This document shows, piece after piece, positions 43,837 to 52,673 of a DNA stretch of 64,000 bases. A program made the translations under genes and the position numbers. The notes below the pieces were generated by a model. It did not search any database, was not told the origin of the DNA, and saw only the letters and a program-made list of their open reading frames with translations. Source of the DNA: Novipirellula caenicola. GTDB taxonomy: Bacteria > Planctomycetota > Planctomycetia > Pirellulales > Pirellulaceae. Where the stretch lies: positions 62,001-126,000 of the forward strand of contig NZ_BAABRO010000019.1 in assembly GCF_039545035.1 (NCBI RefSeq), read 5' to 3'. Position 1 is the first letter of the stretch; each line of letters begins with the position of its first letter.

Positions 43837-44522
43837 TGCCAACCATTGTCTCGATCAACGTCGGTCAACCGCAAACGATCGGAACCGAGAAACCTTGGGT
43901 TTCTGGGTTCCTAAAGAATCCGGTCAACCAACCTGTCCGTCTGCGATCCACCAATCTTGATGGCGACGGGCAAGCGGATTTGGAACATCATGGCGGTGTA
44001 CACAAAGCCGTATGCGTCTATCCGGCCGACCATTACCCGGACTGGCGAACCACGTTGCAGATCCCTGAGTTCGCCTGGGGCAGCTTTGGCGAGAACTTTA
44101 CGATCGCGGGGCTTACCGAACCGGACGTTTGCATCGGCGACGTCTGGTCGATCGGCCAAGCTAAGGTCGAAGTCTCGCAGCCGAGGCAACCGTGTTGGAA
44201 ATTAGCACGCCGATGGAATATCAAAACGTTGGCGTTGCAAGTTCAACAAAGCGGTCGCACCGGGTGGTATTTCCGAGTCCTCGATGAAGGCATGGTCCAG
44301 TCAGGAATGGAGATCACGTTGCTCGAGCGGCGAGAACCGCAGTGGACGATCGCCGAAGCCAATCGGATCATGCACCACGACAAGCACGACCGGGATGCTG
44401 CCGCCAAACTTGCCGCCGTCCCCACGCTGTCGCCAAGTTGGAAGGCAACGCTTCGCAACCGCGTCGAAAAGAATGTCCAAGCTGACGAACAGAAACGTCT
44501 GGCAGGCGGCGACGCATCGTAA
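43836..44522 (+). CDS. MOSC-domain protein, YiiM type
   Basis: 228 residues starting at GTG 43836, which overlaps the stop of the haem protein (TAGTG) and indicates translational coupling. YiiM/MOSC pattern: FLKNPVNQPVRLRSTNLDGD, LEHHGGVHKAVCVYPADHYP, WGSFGENFTIAGL, and the catalytic Cys in VSQPRQPCWKLARRWN. The YiiM C-terminal helix segment (PQWTIAEANRIMHHDKHD) is present. Family members use molybdenum cofactor to reduce N-hydroxylated compounds such as 6-hydroxylaminopurine, so a role in clearing hydroxylamine-type products fits the nitrosative-stress context. It is cytoplasmic. Confidence 0.92.
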   Translation: MPTIVSINVGQPQTIGTEKPWVSGFLKNPVNQPVRLRSTNLDGDGQADLEHHGGVHKAVCVYPADHYPDWRTTLQIPEFAWGSFGENFTIAGLTEPDVCIGDVWSIGQAKVEVSQPRQPCWKLARRWNIKTLALQVQQSGRTGWYFRVLDEGMVQSGMEITLLERREPQWTIAEANRIMHHDKHDRDAAAKLAAVPTLSPSWKATLRNRVEKNVQADEQKRLAGGDAS

Positions 44523-44561
44523 ATCGACGCGGTCCGCCGTCGCCCGATATCGGCGGCGGGG

Positions 44562-44762
44562 TCAATCGCTTTCCTCGCCTTGTCCGACGACTTGTTGCAA
44601 TCGCAACAGCACCGCTTGCGGACTGAGCCCACGGTGGTGACAAACGTACTGCAGCGATTTGCCGGCGCAGCTTGTATCGAGCCCAAGTTCGTCAAAGACG
44701 GCATGGGTCTCGGGGTGCTCGATGATCCACTCTGGGATACTCGTCATCAAATCACAATCCAT
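44562..44762 (-). CDS. Stand-alone ScdA_N (DUF542) domain protein
   Basis: 66 residues (start 44762, or ATG 44747). The whole protein is the N-terminal domain of the RIC/ScdA/YtfE iron-sulfur repair proteins: IPEWIIEHPETHAVFDELGL, then DTSCAGKSLQYVCHHRGLSP, with conserved C32, G34, K35 and C41. The usual Cys-Cys pair is Ser-Cys. In full-length proteins this domain precedes a di-iron haemerythrin domain that is missing here. It is convergent with the MOSC gene and 36 bases after uvrA on the same strand. A role in Fe-S repair or redox relay after NO damage is inferred. Confidence 0.85.
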   Translation of the reverse strand: MDCDLMTSIPEWIIEHPETHAVFDELGLDTSCAGKSLQYVCHHRGLSPQAVLLRLQQVVGQGEESD

Positions 44763-44798
44763 GTTTGCAATGATAACGCGTGAGCAGCAGCGCTGCCT

Positions 44799-47405
44799 CT
44801 ACCAATCTCGGGCTGCCTTTTCCAAGACCGCAGCCAGATAAGGTGCGGTGGTGCCACGTTTGGATTCGGCGATCCACTCAGGAGGCCCTTCGGCGACAAT
44901 CTCACCCCCTCCGGTTCCACCGCTTGGCCCAACGTCGATGATCCAATCACAAGCTGCCAACAGGTCGAATTGATGCTCGATCACAATCACGGTGTTCCCG
45001 GCGTCGACCAATCGCTGCAGCACTTGCACGAGTCGTTCGATGTCTTGGAAATGCAACCCTGTCGTCGGTTCGTCCAACAAATAGAGTGTGCGTCCGGTGG
45101 AAACCCGCGCCAATTCGGTCCCCAGCTTGATCCGCTGGGCCTCGCCGCCACTTAGCGTGGTGCTGGATTGCCCAAGCCCGAGATAGCCCAATCCCACCGC
45201 TTGCAGTGAGGAGAGTTGACGATGAATTCGCGGAACGTTCTCGAAGAACGCGGCGGCCTCATCAATACTCATCGCCAATACATCGGCAACCGAGGCTCCT
45301 TTGAAACGCACTTGCAAGGTTTGCCGATTGAACCGCTTGCCGCCACACCGCGTGCAAGTGACGAACAAGTCGCTGAGGAAATTCATCTCAATGCGTTCGA
45401 CGCCGAGCCCCTTGCACAGTTCGCAACGTCCTGCGGCAGAATTGAAACTGAAACGACTCGAATTGAACCCGCGAGTCTTCGCTTCTCGCGTTGCCGCAAA
45501 GACCTTGCGGACCTCGTCCAAGACGCTCGAATAGGTCGCCGGGCAACTGCGGGGGCTACGGCCAATGGGTGACTGGTCGATCGCGATCATCTTGTCGAGA
45601 TACTCGACGCCAGTGATTCCGCCGTGAGGTCCCGGCGTCTCGGATTTCAGCCCTAAGTACGAAGCCACCGCCGGAGCCAACGTGTCATTGACCAACGAGC
45701 TTTTACCGCTGCCCGACACCCCGCTGACGCCGATGAACAAACCCACGGGGAACTTTACAGTGACCTTTTTTAGGTTATGCGTCTGCACGTCGCGAAGCAT
45801 CAACCATTGGCCTTCGACCGGATGGCGACGTTCGTCCGGGACGGGAACGTTTTTCGTCCCCGAGAGATATTGGCCCGTCAAACTTTTCGGATCATCCTCG
45901 ACTTGTGTTGGCGTCCCATGGCTGATGATTTTGCCACCAAGTTGACCGGCACCTTCACCCATATCGATCAGCACATCGGCCGACCGCATCGTCGCTTCGT
46001 CATGCTCGACCACCACCACGGTGTTGCCTTGGTCACGCAAATCGGTGATACAGCGAATCAATTGATCGTGATCGGCCGGATGCAAACCGATCGAGGGTTC
46101 GTCCAAGACGTAACAGACGCCCACCAGTCCGCTGCCGATACTGGTCGCCAAACGAACACGCTGCAACTCACCGCCGCTGAGCGAATCGGCGGATCGGTCG
46201 AGCGTCAGATACGACACGCCGACTCGCTGCAAAAAAGCGAGCCTCTTGCTGACCTCTGTCGTAATCGGTGCGGCCACGGCGGCATGCAGCGGCGAGAACG
46301 TCTTGTCGATCTCAGCAAACCACGCTGCGGCGTCGCCCAGCGGCAGCCCGCACACCTGATGAATCCCAAGCCCATTGATGGTAACGCTGAGGGCTTCTTT
46401 TCGCAGCCGACCGCCGTGACAATCGGGACACTCGGTGGTGTGATCCTCTTCGGCAATACGCCCCAGCCCGTCACAGGTGCGGCAGGCACCATAGGGGCTG
46501 TTGAAACTAAACGTCCGTGGTTCAATCTCTTCGAAACTGGCGCCGCACTCGACACACGCCATCGCGGTGCTGTAGATGGCTTCGCGCCAATCGCCGGCAT
46601 CGTCTTGAATGAGAGACGATGCCAACCCACCGCCCAATCGCAGTGCAAGCAGCACACTATCGCGAAGACGCGAATCGGCTTGGTCCCGAATCACCAAGCG
46701 GTCGATGATCGCTTCGATCGTGTGATTTTTTCGCGGCGCCAATTCTGGCACCTCTTCGAGCAAATACGTTTCGCCATCGACGCGGGCCCGAACCAGCCCC
46801 GCTTGTTGGATCGATTCAAACACTTCGCGATGCGCCCCGCGGCGGCCTCGCACCATCGGTGCCATGACGACCAATTTGGTTCCCGGCGCGAGCGAGGCGA
46901 GTGAATCGACAATCGCATCGGGCGATTGTTTGGCGATGGCCGAGTTACAGTGGGCACAATGCGGCACGCCGACCCGGGCGTACAACAGCCGCAGATAGTC
47001 ATAGATCTCGCTGATCGTGGCGACGGTGCTGCGTCCGTTGGTCGAACCAGGTTTTTGGTCAATCGCCAATGTCGGTGCCAACCCGGCGATCGATTCCACA
47101 TCGGGTCGCGGGATCTGGTCTAAAAACTGCCTCGCGTAAGCCGACAAACTGTCGATGTATTGACGCTGGCCCTCGGCAAACAGCGTATCAAACGCCAACG
47201 AGCTTTTGCCGCTGCCCGACACGCCGGTGATCACCGTCAACGCGTTGTGAGGGATCTCGACGTCAATGTTTTGCAGATTGTGTTCGCGTGCCCCTCGAAT
47301 CAAAATGGCATCATGCGATGCAGTTCGCTTGGTTTTCGATGATGGTTTGGGCGTACGCTTGGACTGTCGAGTCGAACGTTTTCGTGTTGTTGGTTTTGTT
47401 TTCAA
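44799..47405 (-). CDS. uvrA: Excinuclease ABC subunit A
   Basis: 868 residues, slightly shorter than the usual 940. A basic N-terminal tail (KPTTRKRSTRQSKRTPKPSS) precedes the first ATPase half. It has two Walker A motifs (both GVSGSGKSSL), two signatures (LSGGELQRVRLATS, LSGGEAQRIKLGTEL) and two Walker B regions (VCYVLDEPSIGLHP, TLYLLDEPTTGLH). The UvrB-interaction region with VVMAPMVRGRRGAHREVFE is present, and zinc-finger cysteines occur at CVECGASFEE...CRTCDG and CELCKGLG...CTRCGG. It finds bulky DNA lesions for nucleotide-excision repair. Its ATG overlaps the stop of the upstream amidohydrolase by four bases, an unusual partner. A second, longer uvrA elsewhere in the genome cannot be excluded. 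Confidence 0.95.
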   Translation of the reverse strand: MKTKPTTRKRSTRQSKRTPKPSSKTKRTASHDAILIRGAREHNLQNIDVEIPHNALTVITGVSGSGKSSLAFDTLFAEGQRQYIDSLSAYARQFLDQIPRPDVESIAGLAPTLAIDQKPGSTNGRSTVATISEIYDYLRLLYARVGVPHCAHCNSAIAKQSPDAIVDSLASLAPGTKLVVMAPMVRGRRGAHREVFESIQQAGLVRARVDGETYLLEEVPELAPRKNHTIEAIIDRLVIRDQADSRLRDSVLLALRLGGGLASSLIQDDAGDWREAIYSTAMACVECGASFEEIEPRTFSFNSPYGACRTCDGLGRIAEEDHTTECPDCHGGRLRKEALSVTINGLGIHQVCGLPLGDAAAWFAEIDKTFSPLHAAVAAPITTEVSKRLAFLQRVGVSYLTLDRSADSLSGGELQRVRLATSIGSGLVGVCYVLDEPSIGLHPADHDQLIRCITDLRDQGNTVVVVEHDEATMRSADVLIDMGEGAGQLGGKIISHGTPTQVEDDPKSLTGQYLSGTKNVPVPDERRHPVEGQWLMLRDVQTHNLKKVTVKFPVGLFIGVSGVSGSGKSSLVNDTLAPAVASYLGLKSETPGPHGGITGVEYLDKMIAIDQSPIGRSPRSCPATYSSVLDEVRKVFAATREAKTRGFNSSRFSFNSAAGRCELCKGLGVERIEMNFLSDLFVTCTRCGGKRFNRQTLQVRFKGASVADVLAMSIDEAAAFFENVPRIHRQLSSLQAVGLGYLGLGQSSTTLSGGEAQRIKLGTELARVSTGRTLYLLDEPTTGLHFQDIERLVQVLQRLVDAGNTVIVIEHQFDLLAACDWIIDVGPSGGTGGGEIVAEGPPEWIAESKRGTTAPYLAAVLEKAARDW

Positions 47406-48361
47406 GGACGACGCTCAATCCACTTGTAGGCCCGCTTGGCATTTCCAGCAAAAAAGTTTCGTGTGGCGGTTTCGCCTTTTTGCATCGCGTACTGCAACAC
47501 AATTTTCTGTAACACCGCGTAATCCGCTGCTCGCTCGCTAACCGGCCAATTGCTGCCGTAGATCACACGATCGTCACCAAACGCATTCCAGACGACATCA
47601 AGATAAGGTTGGTAGAACGACAACTCGCTGGGGACCGGTTGCCCGCCACGCGACGCTCCTTCGACCAGACCAGAAATCTTGCAATACACATTGGGATACT
47701 GAGCAGCAACTTTGATACCGTCAACCCAGTCGCTTGGTGGGGCATCCACGGTGATCGCAACGTTGGCAATGTGATTGAGCACGATTCGCAACTCGGGTAG
47801 CTGACGGGCAAGCTGTGGAAGCGCGGCAAGCGAATCGATCCCTCCGTTCACATCCAGCGACAGGTCATGCTGGGCAAGCACCGCCAATTTGCCGTAGGTT
47901 TTGTCTTGCAACATCTGATTCAGCTGCTTGGCAGAGATACGAATCCCACGAAACAACGGGTTAGTGGCAAAGCGTGCGACCTGATCTTCAAAATCGGCGG
48001 CCGCCGGGTCGAGCCGTCCTACGATGCCGACGATGAACGGATCGTCTTTGGCGAGATCCAATAGCCAATCGTTGTCTTCGATCCACGCACTCGCTTCGAC
48101 GATCACCGTCCCATCGATCGGATGTTCGGTCTTCAGTGCACGCAGATGTTGCGGCAAAACGGTTCGGTACAGCGTCGAATTCTTGTTCGGCCACGGCACG
48201 CCCTGAGGACGCGACGGGTCATAAAAGTGCGTGTGACAATCGATGATCTGCAGATCCGCGATCACGTCCGCCGGAATTCCGTCGCTCTGTTGGGCACTAA
48301 GCGAGCTCGTCCACAGCCCGAGAGCCAACAGATTGAGTGCGAGAAACCATTTCATGAGCAT
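47402..48361 (-). CDS. Exported amidohydrolase-family enzyme
   Basis: 319 residues from ATG 48361 (ATG 48355 also works). Signal peptide KWFLALNLLALGLWTSSLSA. The catalytic domain is a TIM-barrel of the amidohydrolase-2 type: metal motif IIDCHTHFYDPSRPQGVPWP, then VEASAWIEDNDWLLDLAKDD, FRGIRISAKQLNQML, LNHIANV, KISGLVEG and the closing RVIYGSNWPV with the metal Asp position replaced by Asn. Related proteins act on lactones such as fuconolactone or 2-pyrone dicarboxylate. It is translationally coupled to uvrA (ATGA overlap), though a functional link is not obvious. Confidence 0.88.
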   Translation of the reverse strand: MLMKWFLALNLLALGLWTSSLSAQQSDGIPADVIADLQIIDCHTHFYDPSRPQGVPWPNKNSTLYRTVLPQHLRALKTEHPIDGTVIVEASAWIEDNDWLLDLAKDDPFIVGIVGRLDPAAADFEDQVARFATNPLFRGIRISAKQLNQMLQDKTYGKLAVLAQHDLSLDVNGGIDSLAALPQLARQLPELRIVLNHIANVAITVDAPPSDWVDGIKVAAQYPNVYCKISGLVEGASRGGQPVPSELSFYQPYLDVVWNAFGDDRVIYGSNWPVSERAADYAVLQKIVLQYAMQKGETATRNFFAGNAKRAYKWIERRP

Positions 48362-48582
48362 GCCGAGACTGAGGTTTACAGATTTTTTCGAGCGAAATAC
48401 CGGATCCGCCCTCAACGTCCTGCAGGATAACCTAAAGATATTTGTCGAGTGGTCGATCACGCCTCAGGCGACTAAGATTCGGCTCCCAAAGACTCGACCC
48501 ACCGGAAAAATCAGGTACGCAGTGCAGATTACGCCGCAGAATTTTACGAACTTGTTTGACATTATTGGAATCGGTCTAGCCC

Positions 48583-49854
48583 ATGGTACAATCCCCCGCA
48601 GTTTCGCAGTTTGCCCCCGACGTCTCGCGGCTGGACAACGCACCGATAGAATCGATCCGAGCAATGTTGCAGCGGATTTCTGCATTAGGCGAAACCGAAC
48701 GGAGGCATCCCGTGAACGGGCTTAGGCTGTACGACCAGAGCGAACATCTGTTGTTGGCAAGCTATGCGATGCACAGCGCCGACACCGAGGGGCGTCTGCA
48801 TCCCGAGCCCACGCATCCCTATCGCGGACCCTACGCTCGCGATCGCGATCGAATCTTGCACAGCAGTGCGTTCCGACGCTTGAGTGGCAAGATGCAGGTT
48901 TTTACGGGCGAAATGGGGATCTATCACCGCACCCGGTTGACTCACACGTTCGAGGTCGCGTCGGTGGCCCGCACGATGGCTCGCGTGCTGCGGCTGAACG
49001 AGGATTTGACCGAAGCGTTGGCGTTGATGCACGACATCGGGCATCCACCATTTGGACATTGCGGCGAAGATGTGCTGAGCGAACACATGGCATCGGTCGG
49101 CGGTTTTTCACACAACGAATTCGCCTTGGTCATCGTCAGCGAACTCGAACAGCGGTACGTTGAATTCTCGGGACTGAACTTGTCGCGAGAAACGTTGGCG
49201 GGACAAGACGTGCGTGCTCACAAGGCCGAAGCCGCAGTGGGACGAGCCCCACTGTTGGAAGTGCAATTGGTCGATGCAGCCGATTCGATCGCTTATGACG
49301 CCCACGACGTTGACGATGCGTTGCAAATGGGACTGCTCTCGATCGACGAACTCGCCGAATTGGCGATCGTGCGACGAGCACTCGATTTGATTCGCGATAA
49401 ACGTGGCTTCATGCCCATCCATCAATTGCGGCAATCGCTGGTCCACGAATTGATCGATCTGCAGGTCAGCGAATTGCTTCAAGTGTCGAGCGAACGGCTG
49501 CGTCAATACGAAGGGCATCACCACGACGACATCTGTGATCAAGGCGTCCGACTGCAGCATGGCAGCACCCTACGTGACGAACGTCGCGAATTGGAGGCAT
49601 TCCTGTTCAATGCCGTCTACCGCCACCCTCGGCTGATTCCCGTCCGGGATTCGGCCGCAAAACGATTGAGCGATCTGTTCAGTGTCCTAATCAAGGACCC
49701 CAATCGGCTGCCGCTGCGATTTCGTCAACGCCAACAAGAGCATCCGCTGGAAAAGGTCGTCGGCGAATACTTGGCGGGAATGACCGATGCTTTTTGCGAC
49801 CAACAACACCAATATGCGACGGGGACCTCACGAGGCCCCCTTGCGGATTGGTAG
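48583..49854 (+). CDS. dgt: Deoxyguanosinetriphosphate triphosphohydrolase
   Basis: 423 residues. It removes triphosphate from dGTP (or other dNTPs) as an HD-domain metalloenzyme. Motifs: ARDRDRILHSSAFRRLSGKM and QVF; then TRLTHTFEVASVARTMAR (first His), LMHDIGHPPFGHCGE (HD pair), FSHNEFAL and the distal Asp in VDAADSIAYDAHDVDDALQM. The N-terminal 60 residues and the VNGLRLYDQSEHLL stretch are extra. The length and GHPPFGH place it in the dGTPase-like type 2 group. It may balance nucleotide pools after GuaB activity, though the genes are far apart. It is divergent from the amidohydrolase gene. Confidence 0.93.
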   Translation: MVQSPAVSQFAPDVSRLDNAPIESIRAMLQRISALGETERRHPVNGLRLYDQSEHLLLASYAMHSADTEGRLHPEPTHPYRGPYARDRDRILHSSAFRRLSGKMQVFTGEMGIYHRTRLTHTFEVASVARTMARVLRLNEDLTEALALMHDIGHPPFGHCGEDVLSEHMASVGGFSHNEFALVIVSELEQRYVEFSGLNLSRETLAGQDVRAHKAEAAVGRAPLLEVQLVDAADSIAYDAHDVDDALQMGLLSIDELAELAIVRRALDLIRDKRGFMPIHQLRQSLVHELIDLQVSELLQVSSERLRQYEGHHHDDICDQGVRLQHGSTLRDERRELEAFLFNAVYRHPRLIPVRDSAAKRLSDLFSVLIKDPNRLPLRFRQRQQEHPLEKVVGEYLAGMTDAFCDQQHQYATGTSRGPLADW

Positions 49855-50043
49855 TCCCGATTGATAGCAGCTACGGATCAGAGAAAACGTGCCGGTTAGA
49901 GAAAGTTTTCTCATTGCAGCGGTCATGCCGTGCCGATGAAGAAAACTGGAGTCCCGGAAGATGCTCTGGCGATCGCGTAACGCGAATTGCTTGCATCTGC
50001 CAGAACGTCCGTCTTCGCACGACTTTTCTCAAAAGTAGCTGTT

Positions 50044-51519
50044 ATGAAAACGTCACCGATCACACGGTCTTTGCTAGCAACCCCTAAAACGTTGTTAACC
50101 GCGATCCTCGCGGTGGCGTTTGCGTTCTGGGCTGCCAACGATTTTGGTTCTCTTTCGCGAGTGGCGGGAGCCGAGAACCAGCTTCGCACGTCCTCGGCGG
50201 GTTCCTCGATGGAACAAACCCGGGTGATGTGGGAGCCGAAGCGATCGTCAAAGCCAATGCGGCGATCCTTGGTCGCTCAAGCGGCTCGCGGCAACGTGAT
50301 TGATGAAATGCCGAGCGAACCGTTGGTCGACGACCAAGTTCGGCAAGTCGGATTCTACGATGCCGGTTGCACCAACTGCGGTCCGGTTTGCGACTGTGGT
50401 GGCGAAGTCAGCTGTGGCGTCGAACCTGGTTGCGGTTTCGAACCGGGCTGTGGTTTTGAACCGGGTTGCGGCTTCGAAGTCGGCTGCGGCGCCGAATATG
50501 GCGATCCCGGCTGTGGCGTCGAGGCTTGTCCTAGCTGCCATGGCGAACCAGTGTGCGGGATGGAAGCGATCGGTTATCGCGACGCCAGCTGTGGTTTGGA
50601 ATCGATCAACGGCGACTACTGCGACAGCTGTGGTGGCGGCGGGTGCGATTCGTGCTGCGGCGTGCATACATTTCCGCTGTTCTTGCCACTGTTGCGAATC
50701 AATTGGCATCGCTTCGACTTTTTCGCCGGTGTCCAAGGATTCAAAGGTCCCATGAGCTTTGCCAACACCGACGGCAGCAACGGCAGTAGCCGCGTGGGAT
50801 CGGGAAGCTTTGGCTTCTACGAAGGCTTCAACGAAGGACGTTCGCTGAAACCGTTGTTTGGTTGGGACATGTCGTTGCAGCTTGGGGTTCGTGCGACCCA
50901 GAACAATTTGTCAGGTGCTGAATTCACCAGTGACCGACGTCACCAAGTGTTTGTCACGGGCGGGTTCTTTCGCCGCGTTGACTATGGTTTGCAATACGGA
51001 TTGGTCGTCGACTACATGAGCGATGATTGGTATTATCAAGCGGACCTGACTCAACTTCGTGGTGAATTGAGCTGGAAAGAAAACGGTTGCCACGTCTACG
51101 GATTCCAGTTCATGGCGGGTCTTGGTGACGACAGCTCATCGACCTTGGTACGCAACGCGTCGGGTGCCACCGTGATCTCGAGCCTCGACTTCGAGCCAAC
51201 GGACCAATACCGATTCTTTTACCGCCGCTTGCTAAACAACGCAGGGTCGTGGGACGCGTTCGCTGGATGGACCAATCATGATGACGGCATCATTGGAACC
51301 ACGATGACGCTGCCGCTTCGCCAAAAGCTGGCGTTTTCGACCGGAGCGACGTACTTGATTCCAAACGAAGGCACCAACAGTGGCGGACACCAAGAAGAAT
51401 CATGGAACATCGCCATGGGATTGGTTTATCGTCCGGGTGGCCCACGCGGAGCAGGGCGATACAGCCGTCCGCTGTTTGAGGTTGCCGACAACGGCACCTT
51501 CATGGTCGATCGCAAGTAA
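50044..51519 (+). CDS. Exported Cys-rich protein with beta-barrel-like C-terminal domain
   Basis: 491 residues from ATG 50044. An N-terminal hydrophobic segment (TLLTAILAVAFAFWAANDFG) serves as signal or anchor. Residues about 105-215 are cysteine-rich, including three copies of PGCGFE coded by an 18-base repeat, then pairs such as CDSCGGGGCDSCCG. From about 220, LFLPLLRINWHRFDFFAGVQ opens a folded domain of repeating strands (SLQLGVRATQNNLSGAEF, GLQYGLVVDYMSDDWYYQAD, WDAFAGWTNHDDG, KLAFSTGATYLIPNEG, WNIAMGLVYRPG). This looks like an outer-membrane barrel or beta-propeller. I believe it matches a planctomycete family of unknown function (possibly DUF6666, uncertain). No partner gene is adjacent. 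Confidence 0.82.
   Translation: MKTSPITRSLLATPKTLLTAILAVAFAFWAANDFGSLSRVAGAENQLRTSSAGSSMEQTRVMWEPKRSSKPMRRSLVAQAARGNVIDEMPSEPLVDDQVRQVGFYDAGCTNCGPVCDCGGEVSCGVEPGCGFEPGCGFEPGCGFEVGCGAEYGDPGCGVEACPSCHGEPVCGMEAIGYRDASCGLESINGDYCDSCGGGGCDSCCGVHTFPLFLPLLRINWHRFDFFAGVQGFKGPMSFANTDGSNGSSRVGSGSFGFYEGFNEGRSLKPLFGWDMSLQLGVRATQNNLSGAEFTSDRRHQVFVTGGFFRRVDYGLQYGLVVDYMSDDWYYQADLTQLRGELSWKENGCHVYGFQFMAGLGDDSSSTLVRNASGATVISSLDFEPTDQYRFFYRRLLNNAGSWDAFAGWTNHDDGIIGTTMTLPLRQKLAFSTGATYLIPNEGTNSGGHQEESWNIAMGLVYRPGGPRGAGRYSRPLFEVADNGTFMVDRK
50425..50478 (+). repeat. Three tandem 18-base coding repeats
   Basis: Units at 50425-50442, 50443-50460 and 50461-50478 each encode Pro-Gly-Cys-Gly-Phe-Glu, differing at synonymous positions. 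They form the core of the Cys-rich tract. Confidence 0.85.
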
Positions 51520-51559
51520 ACGACGAGCGTCATCGCCATAGGCTGCAGCGAAGCTGTAC

Positions 51560-51583
51560 GCCGGAACACAGCAAAGTTCCGGC
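51560..51583. repeat. Hairpin with a related sequence at 3.5 kb
   Basis: GCCGGAAC (51560-51567) and GTTCCGGC (51576-51583) form a perfect 8-bp stem around ACAGCAAA. The loop and right arm ACAGCAAAGTTCCGGCAGG recur with one extra C near 3504-3523, just upstream of the sulfatase-fold gene. It may end the 51519 transcript. Confidence 0.6.
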
Positions 51584-51622
51584 AGGCCGACTCGAATGAG
51601 TCCCTAATCACGCTTGCAGCTT

Positions 51623-51657
51623 GCCGGATCGGTGTCACTATCGCGGCTTGATCCGGC
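51623..51657. repeat. Short inverted repeat with conserved loop, copy 2
   Basis: GCCGGATC (51623-51630) and GATCCGGC (51650-51657) form a perfect 8-bp stem around GGTGTCACTATCGCGGCTT. It is the partner of the element at 40224-40257; the loop is as similar as the arms. Confidence 0.65.
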
Positions 51658-51776
51658 CTGCTTCTACTTCTACTTTGATGCGGACCCTGTGCGGATTCGC
51701 TAGCTTGGGAATTTGGGCTCTCGCAAACGCAACGTCCGGCGATGGTCGACCGGACGTGCTAGAAGCCAATTCCCAA

Positions 51777-52673
51777 TTAATCGGCCAAATAGCCTGACAA
51801 GGTTCGTTTGGGAGTTGGCAGTTTAAGCAGCGGAGCGAACGACGCGGTGTTCTCATCCACATCGACAAACAAATCCGCCAAGCTTGCAAGATCGCCTTGG
51901 GTCAATCGCTCGTAGCCGGCAACAAATTCCGCTTTCTCGCTCCAATCTTCGTCACTGCATGACGGCAGCAGCGATGCCAAGGCAACGCAGGCTCCACCGC
52001 GAGCCGATTCTCCTTGAGCCAGCAGCGAATCGAGCTGAGTGTGTTGTGCAATCAAGGTCACAAAGTCCGCAGGCAGACTCCATCGATTTGCCAATAACGC
52101 CGCGGCGTCGGCATGGTCCCAGCCGAACATCTCTTGTTCGAGTCCACTCAAACGACGACTCTCGGCCGCACGTCGCTCGACCAGCGATTGGTATTGTTCG
52201 GGCAACTCTTTCAGCAACAACGGAATCGCCATGTCTTGCAGCAGGGCACCGGCGAACAGGTCTTCGGCGTTGGCAACTTTCAGTGAGCGACCGAGCCTGC
52301 GTGCCAAAATCGCACGTCGCAGCGAATCTTGCCAAAGCGATTTCAAGTCAAAGGGACCAAATTTGGGATTCGGAATCACGCTGAACACGGCATTCCAAAG
52401 CGCAAAGTTGGTGATCGCACGGCTTCCCACCAACGTCAACGCTTGTTGTACGCTCATGATCTCGCGGCTGAACCCAAAGTAGGACGAGTTCACAAACTTC
52501 AACACTTGGCCCATCAGCCCAGGATCGGCTTCGATCGGTTTAGCAAACTCCGGCGGCCCTACATCATCTCGCTGCGACAGCTGCAGCAACGCGATCGCGC
52601 TGTGCGGCAATGCAGGCAATACGTCCGAGTGAAAGACATCTTCAAGAGCGGTGGTGTTGATGACGGTCGACAT
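51777..52673 (-). CDS. HDOD-domain protein
   Basis: 298 residues from ATG 52673, which places the domain near the N-terminus. HDOD pattern: LPALPHSAIALLQLSQRDDV, IEADPGLMGQVLKFVNSSYF, SVQQALTLVGSRAITNFAL, LWQDSLRRAILARRLGRSLK, AEDLFAGALLQDMAIPLLLK, EMFGWDHADAAALLANRWSL. The HD residues needed for phosphohydrolase activity are not conserved, as usual for HDOD. Such proteins regulate cell cycle, motility or signalling through protein contacts. It lacks an attached output domain. No neighbour explains its target. Confidence 0.92.
   Translation of the reverse strand: MSTVINTTALEDVFHSDVLPALPHSAIALLQLSQRDDVGPPEFAKPIEADPGLMGQVLKFVNSSYFGFSREIMSVQQALTLVGSRAITNFALWNAVFSVIPNPKFGPFDLKSLWQDSLRRAILARRLGRSLKVANAEDLFAGALLQDMAIPLLLKELPEQYQSLVERRAAESRRLSGLEQEMFGWDHADAAALLANRWSLPADFVTLIAQHTQLDSLLAQGESARGGACVALASLLPSCSDEDWSEKAEFVAGYERLTQGDLASLADLFVDVDENTASFAPLLKLPTPKRTLSGYLAD

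Noticed and set aside
45777-46904. 375-codon plus-strand frame within uvrA
   Set aside because: Antisense shadow of uvrA, whose motifs are complete on the minus strand.
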